A stretch of DNA of 47,314 nucleotides from Candidatus Uhrbacteria bacterium (GCA_016206085.1 JACQSF010000017.1:1-47314); one strand, 5' to 3'. Counted from the first letter of the stretch, positions 1 through 7,388 are shown. A program made the numbers and translations. The notes: generated from the sequence alone by a model not told the origin.

Positions 1-2
1 AC

Positions 3-266
3 CGTCGTCCCGACAACTGTCGTGACGAGCTCACGGGAGACATCCAGACCGGCACGGCCATGGAAGGCGTCTTCGCCTTCGCCAACCACACGGACATCGT
101 GAAGGAGGGCGAGCACATCATCGACCTTCCCGGAACGGTGCGCCACTCCAGGCGCGTGAACTGCGCGTGCCTCAGGGTGTGGGACGGTCAGGTGAGGCTC
201 TACCTCTACGGGAGCTCTGGCGTTGCCAGCCCGGGCTGCGGTGCCCTGCGCGTTCGCCGGAAGTGA
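3..266 (+). CDS. 3' end of an unrecognised high-GC gene (partial)
   Basis: An open frame runs in from the left edge and stops with TGA at 264-266; the first internal ATG is at 60. Codons end almost always in G or C, which is typical of a real gene from a high-GC genome and unlike the roughly half-GC genes that follow. The visible part has several cysteines and a basic tail (ALRVRRK). I do not recognise a family. A rho-independent terminator follows 18 nt later, as expected for a complete transcription unit. Either a transferred gene or an assembly join is possible. Confidence 0.5.
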   Translation, partial: RRPDNCRDELTGDIQTGTAMEGVFAFANHTDIVKEGEHIIDLPGTVRHSRRVNCACLRVWDGQVRLYLYGSSGVASPGCGALRVRRK

Positions 267-283
267 GGTTCAACTTTTTTCTG

Positions 284-314
284 CCTCGGGTCTGGAGAAC
301 CTGAGGCTTTTTTT
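284..314 (+). terminator. Rho-independent terminator after the high-GC gene
   Basis: CCTCGGGT (284-291) pairs with ACCTGAGG (299-306) with one G-U pair and a 7-nt loop, followed by a C and seven T. It separates the left-edge gene from the toxin-antitoxin promoter. Confidence 0.75.
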
Positions 315-324
315 ACAAGATTTT

Positions 325-353
325 TTGACCGCAGGCTCGGTAAATGCTATTGT
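325..353 (+). promoter_or_regulatory. Promoter of the RHH/RelE toxin-antitoxin operon
   Basis: TTGACC (325-330), a 17-nt spacer, then TATTGT (348-353). The expected start is near 360, about 19 nt before the ATG at 379. No Shine-Dalgarno sequence is visible in that leader. Confidence 0.6.
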
Positions 354-369
354 AACAAAAAATGTTACA
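351..369. promoter_or_regulatory. Palindromic operator overlapping the -10 box
   Basis: TGTAACA (351-357), five A, TGTTACA (363-369) is a perfect inverted repeat. It overlaps the end of the -10 box and the predicted transcription start. This is where a ribbon-helix-helix antitoxin would bind to repress its own operon; the binding itself is inferred. Confidence 0.6.
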
Positions 370-378
370 CATACATCT

Positions 379-597
379 ATGCGAACTATCGTGAATATTT
401 CCCTTCCACAAGCTCTAACCAAAGAGGTTGAACGAGGGATAAAGGATCTGCATTTTGCTTCTAAGAGTGAGTTTTTTCGACACCTTGTTCGCGAGTGGCT
501 GGCTGGTAATCTCGCCTTGGAACTCCAAGAAAGTCGTAATGAATACACAGCAGGAAAGGCAAAAAAGCTCATCCGAATGAAGGATCTTTGGAAGTAG
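379..597 (+). CDS. Ribbon-helix-helix (CopG/Arc-type) antitoxin
   Basis: A 72-residue protein starting MRTIVNISLPQ, the short beta strand of a ribbon-helix-helix DNA-binding domain, followed by two helices (residues about 12-45) and a charged C-terminal tail of the kind that wraps a RelE toxin. The frame is open upstream to 223, but the ATG at 379 is preferred because it follows the promoter and gives the usual strand at the N-terminus. The toxin gene starts 7 nt after the stop with AGAGG just before it. Expected role: neutralise the toxin and, with it, repress the operon through the palindrome at 351-369. Confidence 0.8.
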   Translation: MRTIVNISLPQALTKEVERGIKDLHFASKSEFFRHLVREWLAGNLALELQESRNEYTAGKAKKLIRMKDLWK

Positions 598-604
598 AGA
601 GGAT

Positions 605-862
605 ATGGAAGTGTTGTACACCCCGCACTTTAAGCGTGATGCCAAGCGATTGCCTGTGTCCATACGGAAACTCGTTGAAGAACGGCTTTCTCTTTTTAAG
701 AAGGATCCTTTTGATCCATCTCTCAAAACGCACAAACTTGAAGGTGCATTGCGGGAGTACTGGGCGTTTAGCATTGATTATCGCCACCGGGTGCTATGGA
801 CGTTTGAAGGAAAATCGACCGCGGTGTTGCATGCCATTGGTAACCACTGCGTGTACGAGTAG
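605..862 (+). CDS. RelE/YafQ-family mRNA interferase toxin
   Basis: An 85-residue protein with the RelE/StbE-YafQ layout: N-terminal strand (VLYTPHFKRDAKRLP), a helix pair, the segment KTHKLEGALREYWAF, then a basic strand region with R, H and R (IDYRHRVLWTF), and a C-terminal AIGNHCVYE in which the histidine and tyrosine sit where YafQ-type toxins carry catalytic residues. Members cleave mRNA in the ribosomal A site. It lies directly downstream of its antitoxin in one operon and is followed by a terminator. Length and motifs are intact, so it is probably active; which subfamily is less certain. Confidence 0.85.
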   Translation: MEVLYTPHFKRDAKRLPVSIRKLVEERLSLFKKDPFDPSLKTHKLEGALREYWAFSIDYRHRVLWTFEGKSTAVLHAIGNHCVYE

Positions 863-875
863 ATGTAGGAATATT

Positions 876-909
876 AAAGGCCGCCTCTCAAAAGACGGTC
901 TTTGTTTTT
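876..909. terminator. Terminator between toxin gene and RNase J gene
   Basis: AAAGGCCG (876-883) pairs with CGGTCTTT (896-903) with one G-U pair; the plus strand continues GTTTTTA. It lies between convergent genes and may serve both, though the T-run is better on the plus strand. Confidence 0.7.
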
Positions 910-2734
910 ACACTTCGATAATCACCGGAAGAATCATAGGTCTTCGTTCCGTTTTTTGAAAGAGGAATTTGCCGATTTCGTCGCGGATGCGGTCGCGGGT
1001 GTACTTGGGATCGGCGGCCGACTTTGGATCATTGTCGTCGATGGCCTTTTTTACCTGGTCACGCGTCTGCTTAATGAGTTCTTGATGTTCCTTCATGAAG
1101 ATGAAACCACGACTGATGATGTCTGGGTAGCCGACCATTTTGCCTGTCTTCTTTTCGATCTGGGCAATGACGATGACCATGCCGTCTTCGGCTAAGACCT
1201 GTCGGTCACGCAAAACGACTTGGGACACATCGCCCACACCCAGTCCATCCACGAACACATAGTCCGTCACGATTTTTTCCTTGGTGAGCATGCCGCCATC
1301 TTTCCAGAACTCCATGACTTGTCCATTGTCGACGATGAAGACATTGTCTTTGTTCCAGCCCATGGAGTACGCCACCTTGGCGTTCTCGCGCAGAAGGAAA
1401 TGGTTGCCTTCAATAGGCACGTAGAATTTTGGTTTGAACAGCGCCAGCATGAGTTTGATGTCCTCTTTCTTGGCGTGACCACCCGCGTGCACGTCCATCA
1501 TTTTGTAGTTGATGACGTTGGCGCCTTTGCGGTAGAGGGTGTCCATGAGGCGTTGAACCGAACCTTCGTTTCCCGGGATAACAGACGAGGAAAAGATCAC
1601 CGTGTCTGATTCACCCACGCGCACGCTTCGGTGCTCATTGTTGGCGATGCGGTTGAGCGCCGCGTTTTTCTCGCCCTGGGCGCCGGTACAAATCAGGACG
1701 ATTTTATTATCTGGGTACCCGTCCATCTGTTCGGGCTTGATGAGGGTCGACTGATTGCACTTGATGAAGCCCATGTGCTTGGCGATCTCGACGTTGGTCT
1801 TCATCGAATAGCCGTCTATCGCGACTTTCTTGCCGAGTTTCTCGGAGGCTTCGATAATCTGTTTGACGCGGGCAAGAAGCGAAGCGAATGTCCCTACGAT
1901 CACGCGGCCTGGAGCTTTTTCGATAATGGTCGTGAGTTCTTCGCCGATGACTTTCTCGGAGATCTGGTGGCCTTCGTGATTGGCGTTGGTGGAGTCGCCC
2001 ATGAGGACAAGCACGCCTTCTTTTCCAAGGGCGGCAATCTGTTGGAAGTCCGCGTGTTCGGTGCCTTCTGGGTGGAAGTCGAACTTCCAGTCACCGGTGT
2101 GGCACACACGTCCGGCCGGTGTATCGATGACAATGCCTACCGCGTCAGGGATAGAGTGATTGATGTGGAAGAAGGAGACGGTGAGGTTTCCCAAGCGCAG
2201 TACGTCGCTCACTTTCGTGATCTTCACGTTGAGTTGGCGCGTGTGAAAGTCCTCCTGTCGGCGCTTGATGATGGCCGCCGACATAGGAAGGGCATAGATC
2301 GGCGGGTTCCCGATATTGGGTACGGTATGAGGGATGGCGCCGATGTGGTCGTAGTGACCGTGGGTGATGATCACGCCGCGGATGTTTTTTTCCTTCCCCT
2401 TGAGATAGCTCATGTTGGGAATGATGTAGTCCACGCCCGGCATGTCCTCTTCAGGGAATTGGAGACCCATGTCGACAAGGACGATGTCGTTTTTGTACTC
2501 AATCAGCGTGCAGTTGCGACCGACTTCTTCACAGCCCCCAAGGACCATGATGCGAAGTTTGTCGCCTGAGGGCGCATGGATGACTTTTGTCTGTACCTGT
2601 TCTCTTGGATCAGGTCGGGGTCCTGGTCGATTTGATCGGAACACACGTCCTTTGAATTTAGGTTTGGCGCCGCGATTGTGCTGGGGTTTCCCTGGCGGAC
2701 CGCCTGGTTTACGGGGTGAGTTTTGTTGAACCAT
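908..2734 (-). CDS. rnj: Ribonuclease J
   Basis: A 608-residue metallo-beta-lactamase/beta-CASP ribonuclease. The zinc motif HGHYDHIG is at residues 125-132, a second ligand region LMGDSTNANHEG lies in the middle, and the C-terminal domain is complete (ends PVIIEV). RNase J acts as 5'-3' exonuclease and endonuclease in RNA decay and maturation. The start MVQQNSPRK at 2734 is preferred over a longer frame reaching 2857, because the extra part lacks family similarity and covers an AGGGAAT repeat leader. Residues 1-50 are a basic, proline- and glycine-rich extension, likely disordered and RNA-binding. No Shine-Dalgarno site is visible. tRNA-Leu lies upstream on the same strand. Confidence 0.95.
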   Translation of the reverse strand: MVQQNSPRKPGGPPGKPQHNRGAKPKFKGRVFRSNRPGPRPDPREQVQTKVIHAPSGDKLRIMVLGGCEEVGRNCTLIEYKNDIVLVDMGLQFPEEDMPGVDYIIPNMSYLKGKEKNIRGVIITHGHYDHIGAIPHTVPNIGNPPIYALPMSAAIIKRRQEDFHTRQLNVKITKVSDVLRLGNLTVSFFHINHSIPDAVGIVIDTPAGRVCHTGDWKFDFHPEGTEHADFQQIAALGKEGVLVLMGDSTNANHEGHQISEKVIGEELTTIIEKAPGRVIVGTFASLLARVKQIIEASEKLGKKVAIDGYSMKTNVEIAKHMGFIKCNQSTLIKPEQMDGYPDNKIVLICTGAQGEKNAALNRIANNEHRSVRVGESDTVIFSSSVIPGNEGSVQRLMDTLYRKGANVINYKMMDVHAGGHAKKEDIKLMLALFKPKFYVPIEGNHFLLRENAKVAYSMGWNKDNVFIVDNGQVMEFWKDGGMLTKEKIVTDYVFVDGLGVGDVSQVVLRDRQVLAEDGMVIVIAQIEKKTGKMVGYPDIISRGFIFMKEHQELIKQTRDQVKKAIDDNDPKSAADPKYTRDRIRDEIGKFLFQKTERRPMILPVIIEV

Positions 2735-2749
2735 AAAATAGAAAGATAA

Positions 2750-2787
2750 AGGGAATTTAGGGAATGAAGGGAATACGAGTAGGGAAT
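2750..2787. repeat. Four short direct repeats AGGGAAT in the rnj leader
   Basis: AGGGAAT begins at 2750, 2759, 2768 and 2781 on the plus strand. In the rnj mRNA the repeats read AUUCCCU, 16 to 53 nt before the start codon. They could be a slippage-born repeat or a regulatory site for the nuclease. Confidence 0.6.
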
Positions 2788-2837
2788 GGAGAATATTCAG
2801 TTGTGAAAGGGCAGGGAAACGAAGTGATCTTTTGGGA

Positions 2838-2861
2838 AGAGACGAGCGCAGGCTCATCTCT
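2838..2861 (-). other. Hairpin downstream of tRNA-Leu
   Basis: AGAGACGAGC (2838-2847) and GCTCATCTCT (2852-2861) form a 10-bp stem with one G-U pair and a 4-nt loop. On the minus strand it lies 17 nt after the tRNA CCA end without a T-run, so it is more likely a 3' processing or partial termination structure than a full terminator. Confidence 0.5.
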
Positions 2862-2878
2862 TTGGCAAAAAATCACAT

Positions 2879-2963
2879 TGGTGGGCGAGGGGAGACTCGA
2901 ACTCCCAAGGGTTTCCCCATACGCTTCTGAGACGTACGCGTATACCAGTTCCGCCACTCGCCC
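2879..2963 (-). tRNA. tRNA-Leu(CAG)
   Basis: An 85-nt class II tRNA read on the minus strand. Acceptor GGGCGAG pairs with CTCGCCC, discriminator A, CCA encoded at 2881-2879. The anticodon loop CTCAGAA gives anticodon CAG (codon CUG). A long variable arm is present as expected for leucine. The 5' end directly abuts a 121-bp palindrome (2964-3084). Confidence 0.93.
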
Positions 2964-3084
2964 AAATTGTTCAACATCGCGATCTGCTCGGGTTTCGGCT
3001 CGCAACTCTCTCAACGTACATCTTTGTACGTCTCGGTCGTCGCTCGCCTCCAACCCTTCGCGTCTCATCGATTTTGAACAATTT
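2964..3084 (-). ncRNA. Long imperfect hairpin RNA abutting tRNA-Leu (element A)
   Basis: AAATTGTTCAA (2964-2974) is perfectly repeated in inverse as TTGAACAATTT (3074-3084). Pairing continues inward through ATCG/CGAT after one mismatch, several shorter helices, and a tip formed by ACGTACA/TGTACGT. On the minus strand the hairpin starts 8 nt after the stop of the peptide-binding protein and ends at the base before the tRNA. The internal-loop strands TCGATGAG (minus; 3064-3071 complement) and AGATCGCGA (minus; 2977-2985 complement) recur in the hairpin at 15401-15528. No T-run follows, so it is not a classical terminator. Class unknown. Confidence 0.6.
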
Positions 3085-3091
3085 TGGATAT

Positions 3092-4900
3092 TTATCGAAG
3101 AGCCTTTTTTGTTTTGATGTACCAGCTTGTGATGTCCGAGAACCGATCAGAGGGGATGATGATACTTGTAATTCCTGGGTGCTGCACCTTCTTGGGAAGG
3201 GCGTAGCCGTAGGTTGACTGATAGAGATACACGGCTGGGACATCTTTGGCAAGAAGCTGTTGAAATTGTTTGTATTTTTGTGCGCGCACCGTTGCGTCTG
3301 TGATGGTCCGTGCTTCTTCCAGGAGCGTATCAATTTCCGAGTTACTATACCCGGTAAGATTCAGTCCTGCTCCTTTTGATTGAGAGGAATGCCAGAATGG
3401 GTAGGGATCAGGGTCAGCCTCAAGCATGATGGGCGCCAGGAGAAGTTCGAAGTTGCGAGGGGCGATGACGTCCGTGGTGATGAGGTCAGACGAAACGAAG
3501 TTTAAGGTCAGTTCAATGCCGATGACACTTAGATCGTTTTTGATTTTTTCCGCGACGAGACGCAGGTCGGTTGAGTCAGGACTTGTCAAAGTGAAGTGCA
3601 GGGTTTTTCCAGGCTCTTCTTCTGATTGGAGGGAGGATTTGAGTAAACGCATCCCTGTTTCTTCTGAAACGGCATAGCCAGCTTCCGTGAGAAGGGTGTT
3701 TGCGGCTGAGGGGTCGTACGTATCCACGAGCGTTTCATCGTATCCGATCATGCCAGGCAGAATGGGCGCGTGAATGACCTGAGCCGAATCTCCATAGAAG
3801 GTTGTCACGAGGGATGATTTATCGACGGCTTTTTGGATTGTTTGTCGAACAACAAGATCCTTGAGAGGTTCACTGAGATTTTGATTGAAATAGAGAACAG
3901 TCTCCCGTGGCAATCTTGGTTCAAGAAGTTCGACATTTCTGTTTGAAGCGATTTCTTCTCGTGTGTCGAATTCGACCATGCTTGCTCCCTCGACGTTTTT
4001 ATTGGTCAGAGCTTCAGTGAGAGCTATTGCGTCTGAGTAGAACTTAAACGTCAGAGTCTGGATATAAGGAGCGTCTGCGTAGTAATTATCATTGCGTGAA
4101 AGGGTATAACTGCGGATTGCCCCCTTTTTATCTTTTGTGAATTCGGCGAATTTGTATGAACCAGAACCAATAGGTTGGAGATTGAGGGCCGCGAGCGGTG
4201 CGTTCTGCGGAAGGATTTCCGCCCAGAGACTTGCAGGCAAGATTCCGACGGTGAGGTATTGCACAAACGGGGCAGAAGCTTTCTCAAGAATAAACGAAAC
4301 GGTTGTATCGTCTTCCTGCACGACCGTCAGATGGGAGAACTGATCAGCCAGTGGGCTTCGGTAGCTGGCGTTTTGGATGGCGTTTATGGTGAACACGACA
4401 TCGCGTGCCCGCACGTCTTCCCCATTATGAAACTTCGCTCCATCGCGAATTTTGAGAGTGTAGATCGTGCCATCTTCATTGATGGTTAAGGACTCAGCGA
4501 GGTCAGGAACAAATCCTTCCTGTGCATCCCAGCGCATAAGTCCGGAGTAGATGAGACTGGCGAGGTCTTGGTCGACGTCACTTTGAATGGCGTACAGGGG
4601 ATTGATGAACTGCGGTTCTCCGACAAGTCCTTCCGTGTAGTCTCCGCCGATCGCGGGGATTTCCACTCGATGACCGACAACGTAGAGCGATCCCCACACG
4701 ATGAGGGAGAGGGCGATAACCGCACAGGATACAGCGACGGTTCGTCGTTCCGTTTGAGTGAGAACCTCGGGGAGTTGACTCCACTGTTTCCATGAGGGGA
4801 GTCCTTTCATCTTGCGAACCGCAAAGACCTGGCGCATGGTCAGGTCATGGGCTTTGGGTTTGATATCACCCGACTTACGTTTGAAATTAAACAAGAGCAT
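3092..4900 (-). CDS. ABC transporter substrate-binding protein, family 5 (peptide/OppA-like)
   Basis: A 602-residue extracellular solute-binding protein. A cytoplasmic basic stretch (residues about 1-48) precedes one membrane helix (VAVSCAVIALSLIVWGSLYV), so it is membrane-anchored by an uncleaved helix, not by a lipobox. The SBP_bac_5 fold follows: the GEPQFINPLYAIQSD region, YSGLMRWD, the YTLKIRDGAKFHNGEDVRA segment typical of the family, and a C-terminal LNLTGYSNSEIDTLLEEA motif. The start MLLFNF at 4900 overlaps the secG stop by 14 nt, indicating translational coupling. No permease or ATPase gene lies in the window. It should bind oligopeptides, useful to a cell likely unable to make most amino acids; ligand is inferred. 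Confidence 0.88.
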   Translation of the reverse strand: MLLFNFKRKSGDIKPKAHDLTMRQVFAVRKMKGLPSWKQWSQLPEVLTQTERRTVAVSCAVIALSLIVWGSLYVVGHRVEIPAIGGDYTEGLVGEPQFINPLYAIQSDVDQDLASLIYSGLMRWDAQEGFVPDLAESLTINEDGTIYTLKIRDGAKFHNGEDVRARDVVFTINAIQNASYRSPLADQFSHLTVVQEDDTTVSFILEKASAPFVQYLTVGILPASLWAEILPQNAPLAALNLQPIGSGSYKFAEFTKDKKGAIRSYTLSRNDNYYADAPYIQTLTFKFYSDAIALTEALTNKNVEGASMVEFDTREEIASNRNVELLEPRLPRETVLYFNQNLSEPLKDLVVRQTIQKAVDKSSLVTTFYGDSAQVIHAPILPGMIGYDETLVDTYDPSAANTLLTEAGYAVSEETGMRLLKSSLQSEEEPGKTLHFTLTSPDSTDLRLVAEKIKNDLSVIGIELTLNFVSSDLITTDVIAPRNFELLLAPIMLEADPDPYPFWHSSQSKGAGLNLTGYSNSEIDTLLEEARTITDATVRAQKYKQFQQLLAKDVPAVYLYQSTYGYALPKKVQHPGITSIIIPSDRFSDITSWYIKTKKALR

Positions 4901-5108
4901 TTGTGAGAGCCACACCAAAGAAAAGGATGGAGAGAACAATGGTGAGCTGGAAAAGTTTTTTTTCTGCTCCCCGTTTGGTTCGATAGACATTTCCTCCCCC
5001 GCCGAAGGCTGCGCCAAGTCCGGTTCCACGCGCTTGCAGTAAGATGGCGGCGACGAGCAGGACGGCAAGGATGATTTGGGAGATATTGAGAATCAATTCA
5101 ACATTCAT
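4887..5108 (-). CDS. secG: Preprotein translocase subunit SecG
   Basis: A 73-residue protein with two membrane helices (ILNISQIILAVLLVAAILLQ and LFQLTIVLSILFFGVALTNA) and between them the SecG signature LLQARGTGLGAAFGGGG. SecG is the non-essential third subunit of the SecYEG channel. The start MNVELIL at 5108 is chosen because it places the first helix right after the N-terminus; an in-frame ATG at 5126 is possible. No clear ribosome-binding site precedes either. The last 14 nt overlap the start of the peptide-binding protein gene. Confidence 0.9.
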   Translation of the reverse strand: MNVELILNISQIILAVLLVAAILLQARGTGLGAAFGGGGNVYRTKRGAEKKLFQLTIVLSILFFGVALTNALV

Positions 5109-5165
5109 ACGGACGATAAGGTTCATCGAAAGGCTATCAGATAGCATCATTCCGGTCAATTCCAT

Positions 5166-5174
5166 GATATACTT
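5166..5174 (+). promoter_or_regulatory. Extended -10 promoter for the DsbA-like operon
   Basis: TGATATACT (5166-5174) is an extended -10 box (TGn plus TATACT). No good -35 box is seen at the right distance. The start would be near 5181, giving an 11-nt leader before the ATG at 5192. Confidence 0.45.
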
Positions 5175-5191
5175 TTTGTTGCATACACGCT

Positions 5192-5929
5192 ATGGAGGCA
5201 GAGGCACAAGTGCATCGTCGACGGGGAGTGATAGCGACCATTGGGACATTGGCCGTGTTGGTTGTATTGGGGATATTTGTTGTGCGCGTGGTGTACTACA
5301 CGAAACTTATCCGCTCCGGTGAACTTGATCCCTCCTCTCTTTCGTTCACCTCGGCGTATTCCGTAAGTGCGGCCTTGGCGGGTCAACCCATTGAAGACGG
5401 GACGTTTGATCTGGCGACCGTCTATGATCCAAGTCTGGGGTCGCGTACGGCTGCGGTGACGATTGTCGAGTTTGCGGATTTTGGATGCCCCTATTCCCGA
5501 GAATCGAGTTTCGTTATTCGCGAACTCGCGCTTCAATACCCAGAGGATGTCCGATTCATCTATCGCGATTTTCCTCTCTCGGATATTCACCCCATTGCGC
5601 AAAAGGCCGCGGAAGCCGGGGAGTGTGCTCAGGATCAGGGAAAATTTTGGGAGTATCACGATAAACTCTATCAAAATCAAAACGATCTCACACAAGATCG
5701 ACTTGTTGAGTTTGCAGCGGAGCTCAACATGAATGCCTATCAGTTTGAAACATGTTTGGATTCCGGTCGCTATGCAGACGAGGTCATTGAGGATTATCAA
5801 GCCGGCGTGGAAGCAGGTGTACGCGGCACCCCCACCTTTTTTATAAACGGCAACCGTATCGCTGGAGCCATTCCGAAAGATATTCTCGATGCGGTCATTC
5901 AATCCGTGTTGAATCGAGAAGAAGAATAG
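5192..5929 (+). CDS. DsbA-like thioredoxin-fold protein with a CPYS active site
   Basis: A 245-residue membrane-anchored protein: basic N-terminus, one membrane helix (about residues 13-34), then a DsbA/Thioredoxin_4 domain. The active site reads FGCPYSR with Cys99 and Ser102, where the family normally has CxxC; the cis-proline loop is present (GTPTFFING, about residues 211-219). With one catalytic cysteine it cannot be a classical dithiol oxidase; it may act by mixed disulfides, or as an isomerase or reductase. The stop is one nucleotide before the next gene, which encodes a protein with 26 cysteines, its probable client. Divergent from secG. Confidence 0.88.
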   Translation: MEAEAQVHRRRGVIATIGTLAVLVVLGIFVVRVVYYTKLIRSGELDPSSLSFTSAYSVSAALAGQPIEDGTFDLATVYDPSLGSRTAAVTIVEFADFGCPYSRESSFVIRELALQYPEDVRFIYRDFPLSDIHPIAQKAAEAGECAQDQGKFWEYHDKLYQNQNDLTQDRLVEFAAELNMNAYQFETCLDSGRYADEVIEDYQAGVEAGVRGTPTFFINGNRIAGAIPKDILDAVIQSVLNREEE

Positions 5930-5930
5930 T

Positions 5931-7388
5931 ATGTTTACACACCGATACCTGTCCGTCTTTCTTGTCGGAGTATCCATGTTCGGATTGTTTGGTTTTGTTT
6001 CGCTTGCAGACGCAGAAGACACATGCGAGTGCTACTGCAATATTGAAGGGACGGGGGCTACAAAATATCCAGATGAGAGCACGAAAGTTACTTCGTCTGC
6101 ATGCCAAGAACTTTGTGCAGATAAAGGCTACTCCGTAGCCACATGTGCGTTCAAACCAAACCAAAAGCCACAGTACAACGTGATGTGCTTTACGCCTGAT
6201 GAGTGTACTTCTCAGGGGGGGATTCCCACCGCAAACGGATCTGGCACACAGACTCAACCAGGTGAATGTAAACAGGGAATGTTTTATTGCTATCCTGATC
6301 CTAGCATTCGTAAAGAAACGACCCTTCAAGTTTCAATCGGTGGGCTCAGCGTCACTGGGGATCTGGGTGAGTACGTCTCGTCTGCATACAAGTGGATGTT
6401 GGGAGCGTCCACGACCATTGCGATTGTGTTTCTTATGGTCGCTGGTTTGCGGTGGGCCTTGGGAGGACTAAGCGCAGAACAGGTAGGGAAGGCAAAAAAA
6501 ACAATAACCAATGCACTGATCGGTCTTGTTCTTTTAATGTCGACCTACCTCATTTTATTGACAGTAAATCCTCAGCTTTTGAAACTTCAAGTTCCAGCAT
6601 TTCCTCTGATTAAGCCAGTGTCTCTTGTGGGGGAGGGGAGTTGCGGGTATTTGAAAGGCGTATGGGGAACAAGCCCGTACTTAGTGAAGAATGGAGCACC
6701 TTATGATTCTCCCTATTCGGCAGGAGGAGATCCAGGAAAGGGATACACGGTCGCGAACGAAACAAATGAAGAAAATTGTGGGTCTGTGGCAGATGTCACC
6801 AAGGATCCAGATGGAAATACCGTTGTGGATGATATGACGTGTACATTTGATTACTGTGCCACCGAAGGGCAAAAGTGTTTTACGTCCCTGGCAGGAGGTC
6901 AATGTGTAGGATGTAAGGAAATAATAAGTGGAAATCAGTTTTTTACCCCTTCTTCATCTATTTGTTCTTCTCTTTCATTACGAACAACATTTGTTGGACA
7001 ATCTCCACAAATTCAACAGTGTTTTTGGACCAAAGCGCTCTATCTCAACACAGCCGATTTTTCCTCTAATTACAACACTTGGAATGACGGAGCTTGTGCG
7101 ATGTTGATCATTGACTGTAAGAATATTCAGAAGTGTGAGGACTATGATACGAAGGCGAAGGTAAGCAACAATAGTGCGTCTGTTGATCTCGAAGTTTTGG
7201 TACAGGCGGGGATGTATGGTTCTGTAAATTTTGGCGACAAATCGTTAAAGACTGTTTGTGAAGAGGATCCATGTGGAGTCGGTGCCAAGACAGGCAAGAC
7301 GTGTAGCAACTCATTCAATACGGGATTAGGACTTTCACTTGAAGCCTTATTTGAAGTGTTATCAGGAAATGATTGCGAGAGTTTATAG
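5931..7388 (+). CDS. Secreted Cys-rich protein with an internal T4SS-pilin-like two-helix segment
   Basis: 485 residues. A signal peptide (residues 1-28, ending LADA) is followed by a Cys-rich N-terminal part with ten cysteines (starts CECYC), then two hydrophobic helices (about residues 155-215) separated by a lysine-rich loop (GGLSAEQVGKAKKTITNA), then a C-terminal part with sixteen cysteines. The helix-loop-helix matches the VirB2/TrbC-like 'T4SS_pilin' arrangement common in Patescibacteria proteins; that match is from memory. Both Cys-rich parts should lie outside the membrane. It is coupled to the CPYS thioredoxin-fold gene (1-nt gap) and ends at a strong terminator. No function can be named. 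Confidence 0.75.
   Translation: MFTHRYLSVFLVGVSMFGLFGFVSLADAEDTCECYCNIEGTGATKYPDESTKVTSSACQELCADKGYSVATCAFKPNQKPQYNVMCFTPDECTSQGGIPTANGSGTQTQPGECKQGMFYCYPDPSIRKETTLQVSIGGLSVTGDLGEYVSSAYKWMLGASTTIAIVFLMVAGLRWALGGLSAEQVGKAKKTITNALIGLVLLMSTYLILLTVNPQLLKLQVPAFPLIKPVSLVGEGSCGYLKGVWGTSPYLVKNGAPYDSPYSAGGDPGKGYTVANETNEENCGSVADVTKDPDGNTVVDDMTCTFDYCATEGQKCFTSLAGGQCVGCKEIISGNQFFTPSSSICSSLSLRTTFVGQSPQIQQCFWTKALYLNTADFSSNYNTWNDGACAMLIIDCKNIQKCEDYDTKAKVSNNSASVDLEVLVQAGMYGSVNFGDKSLKTVCEEDPCGVGAKTGKTCSNSFNTGLGLSLEALFEVLSGNDCESL

Noticed and set aside
223..378. Upstream extension of the RHH antitoxin frame
   Set aside because: It would run through a terminator and the promoter; the ATG at 379 gives the standard N-terminal strand.
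1631..2569. 312-codon open frame on the plus strand opposite rnj
   Set aside because: It is the antisense shadow of the well-conserved RNase J gene and has no start signal or family features.
2964..3084. Simple terminator of the peptide-binding protein gene
   Set aside because: There is no U-tract; the tRNA begins at the next base, and the loop motif recurs at the tRNA-Ile hairpin.
5156..6022. 288-codon frame opposite the DsbA-like gene
   Set aside because: Composition and sequence are those of an antisense shadow; the plus-strand gene has clear domains.
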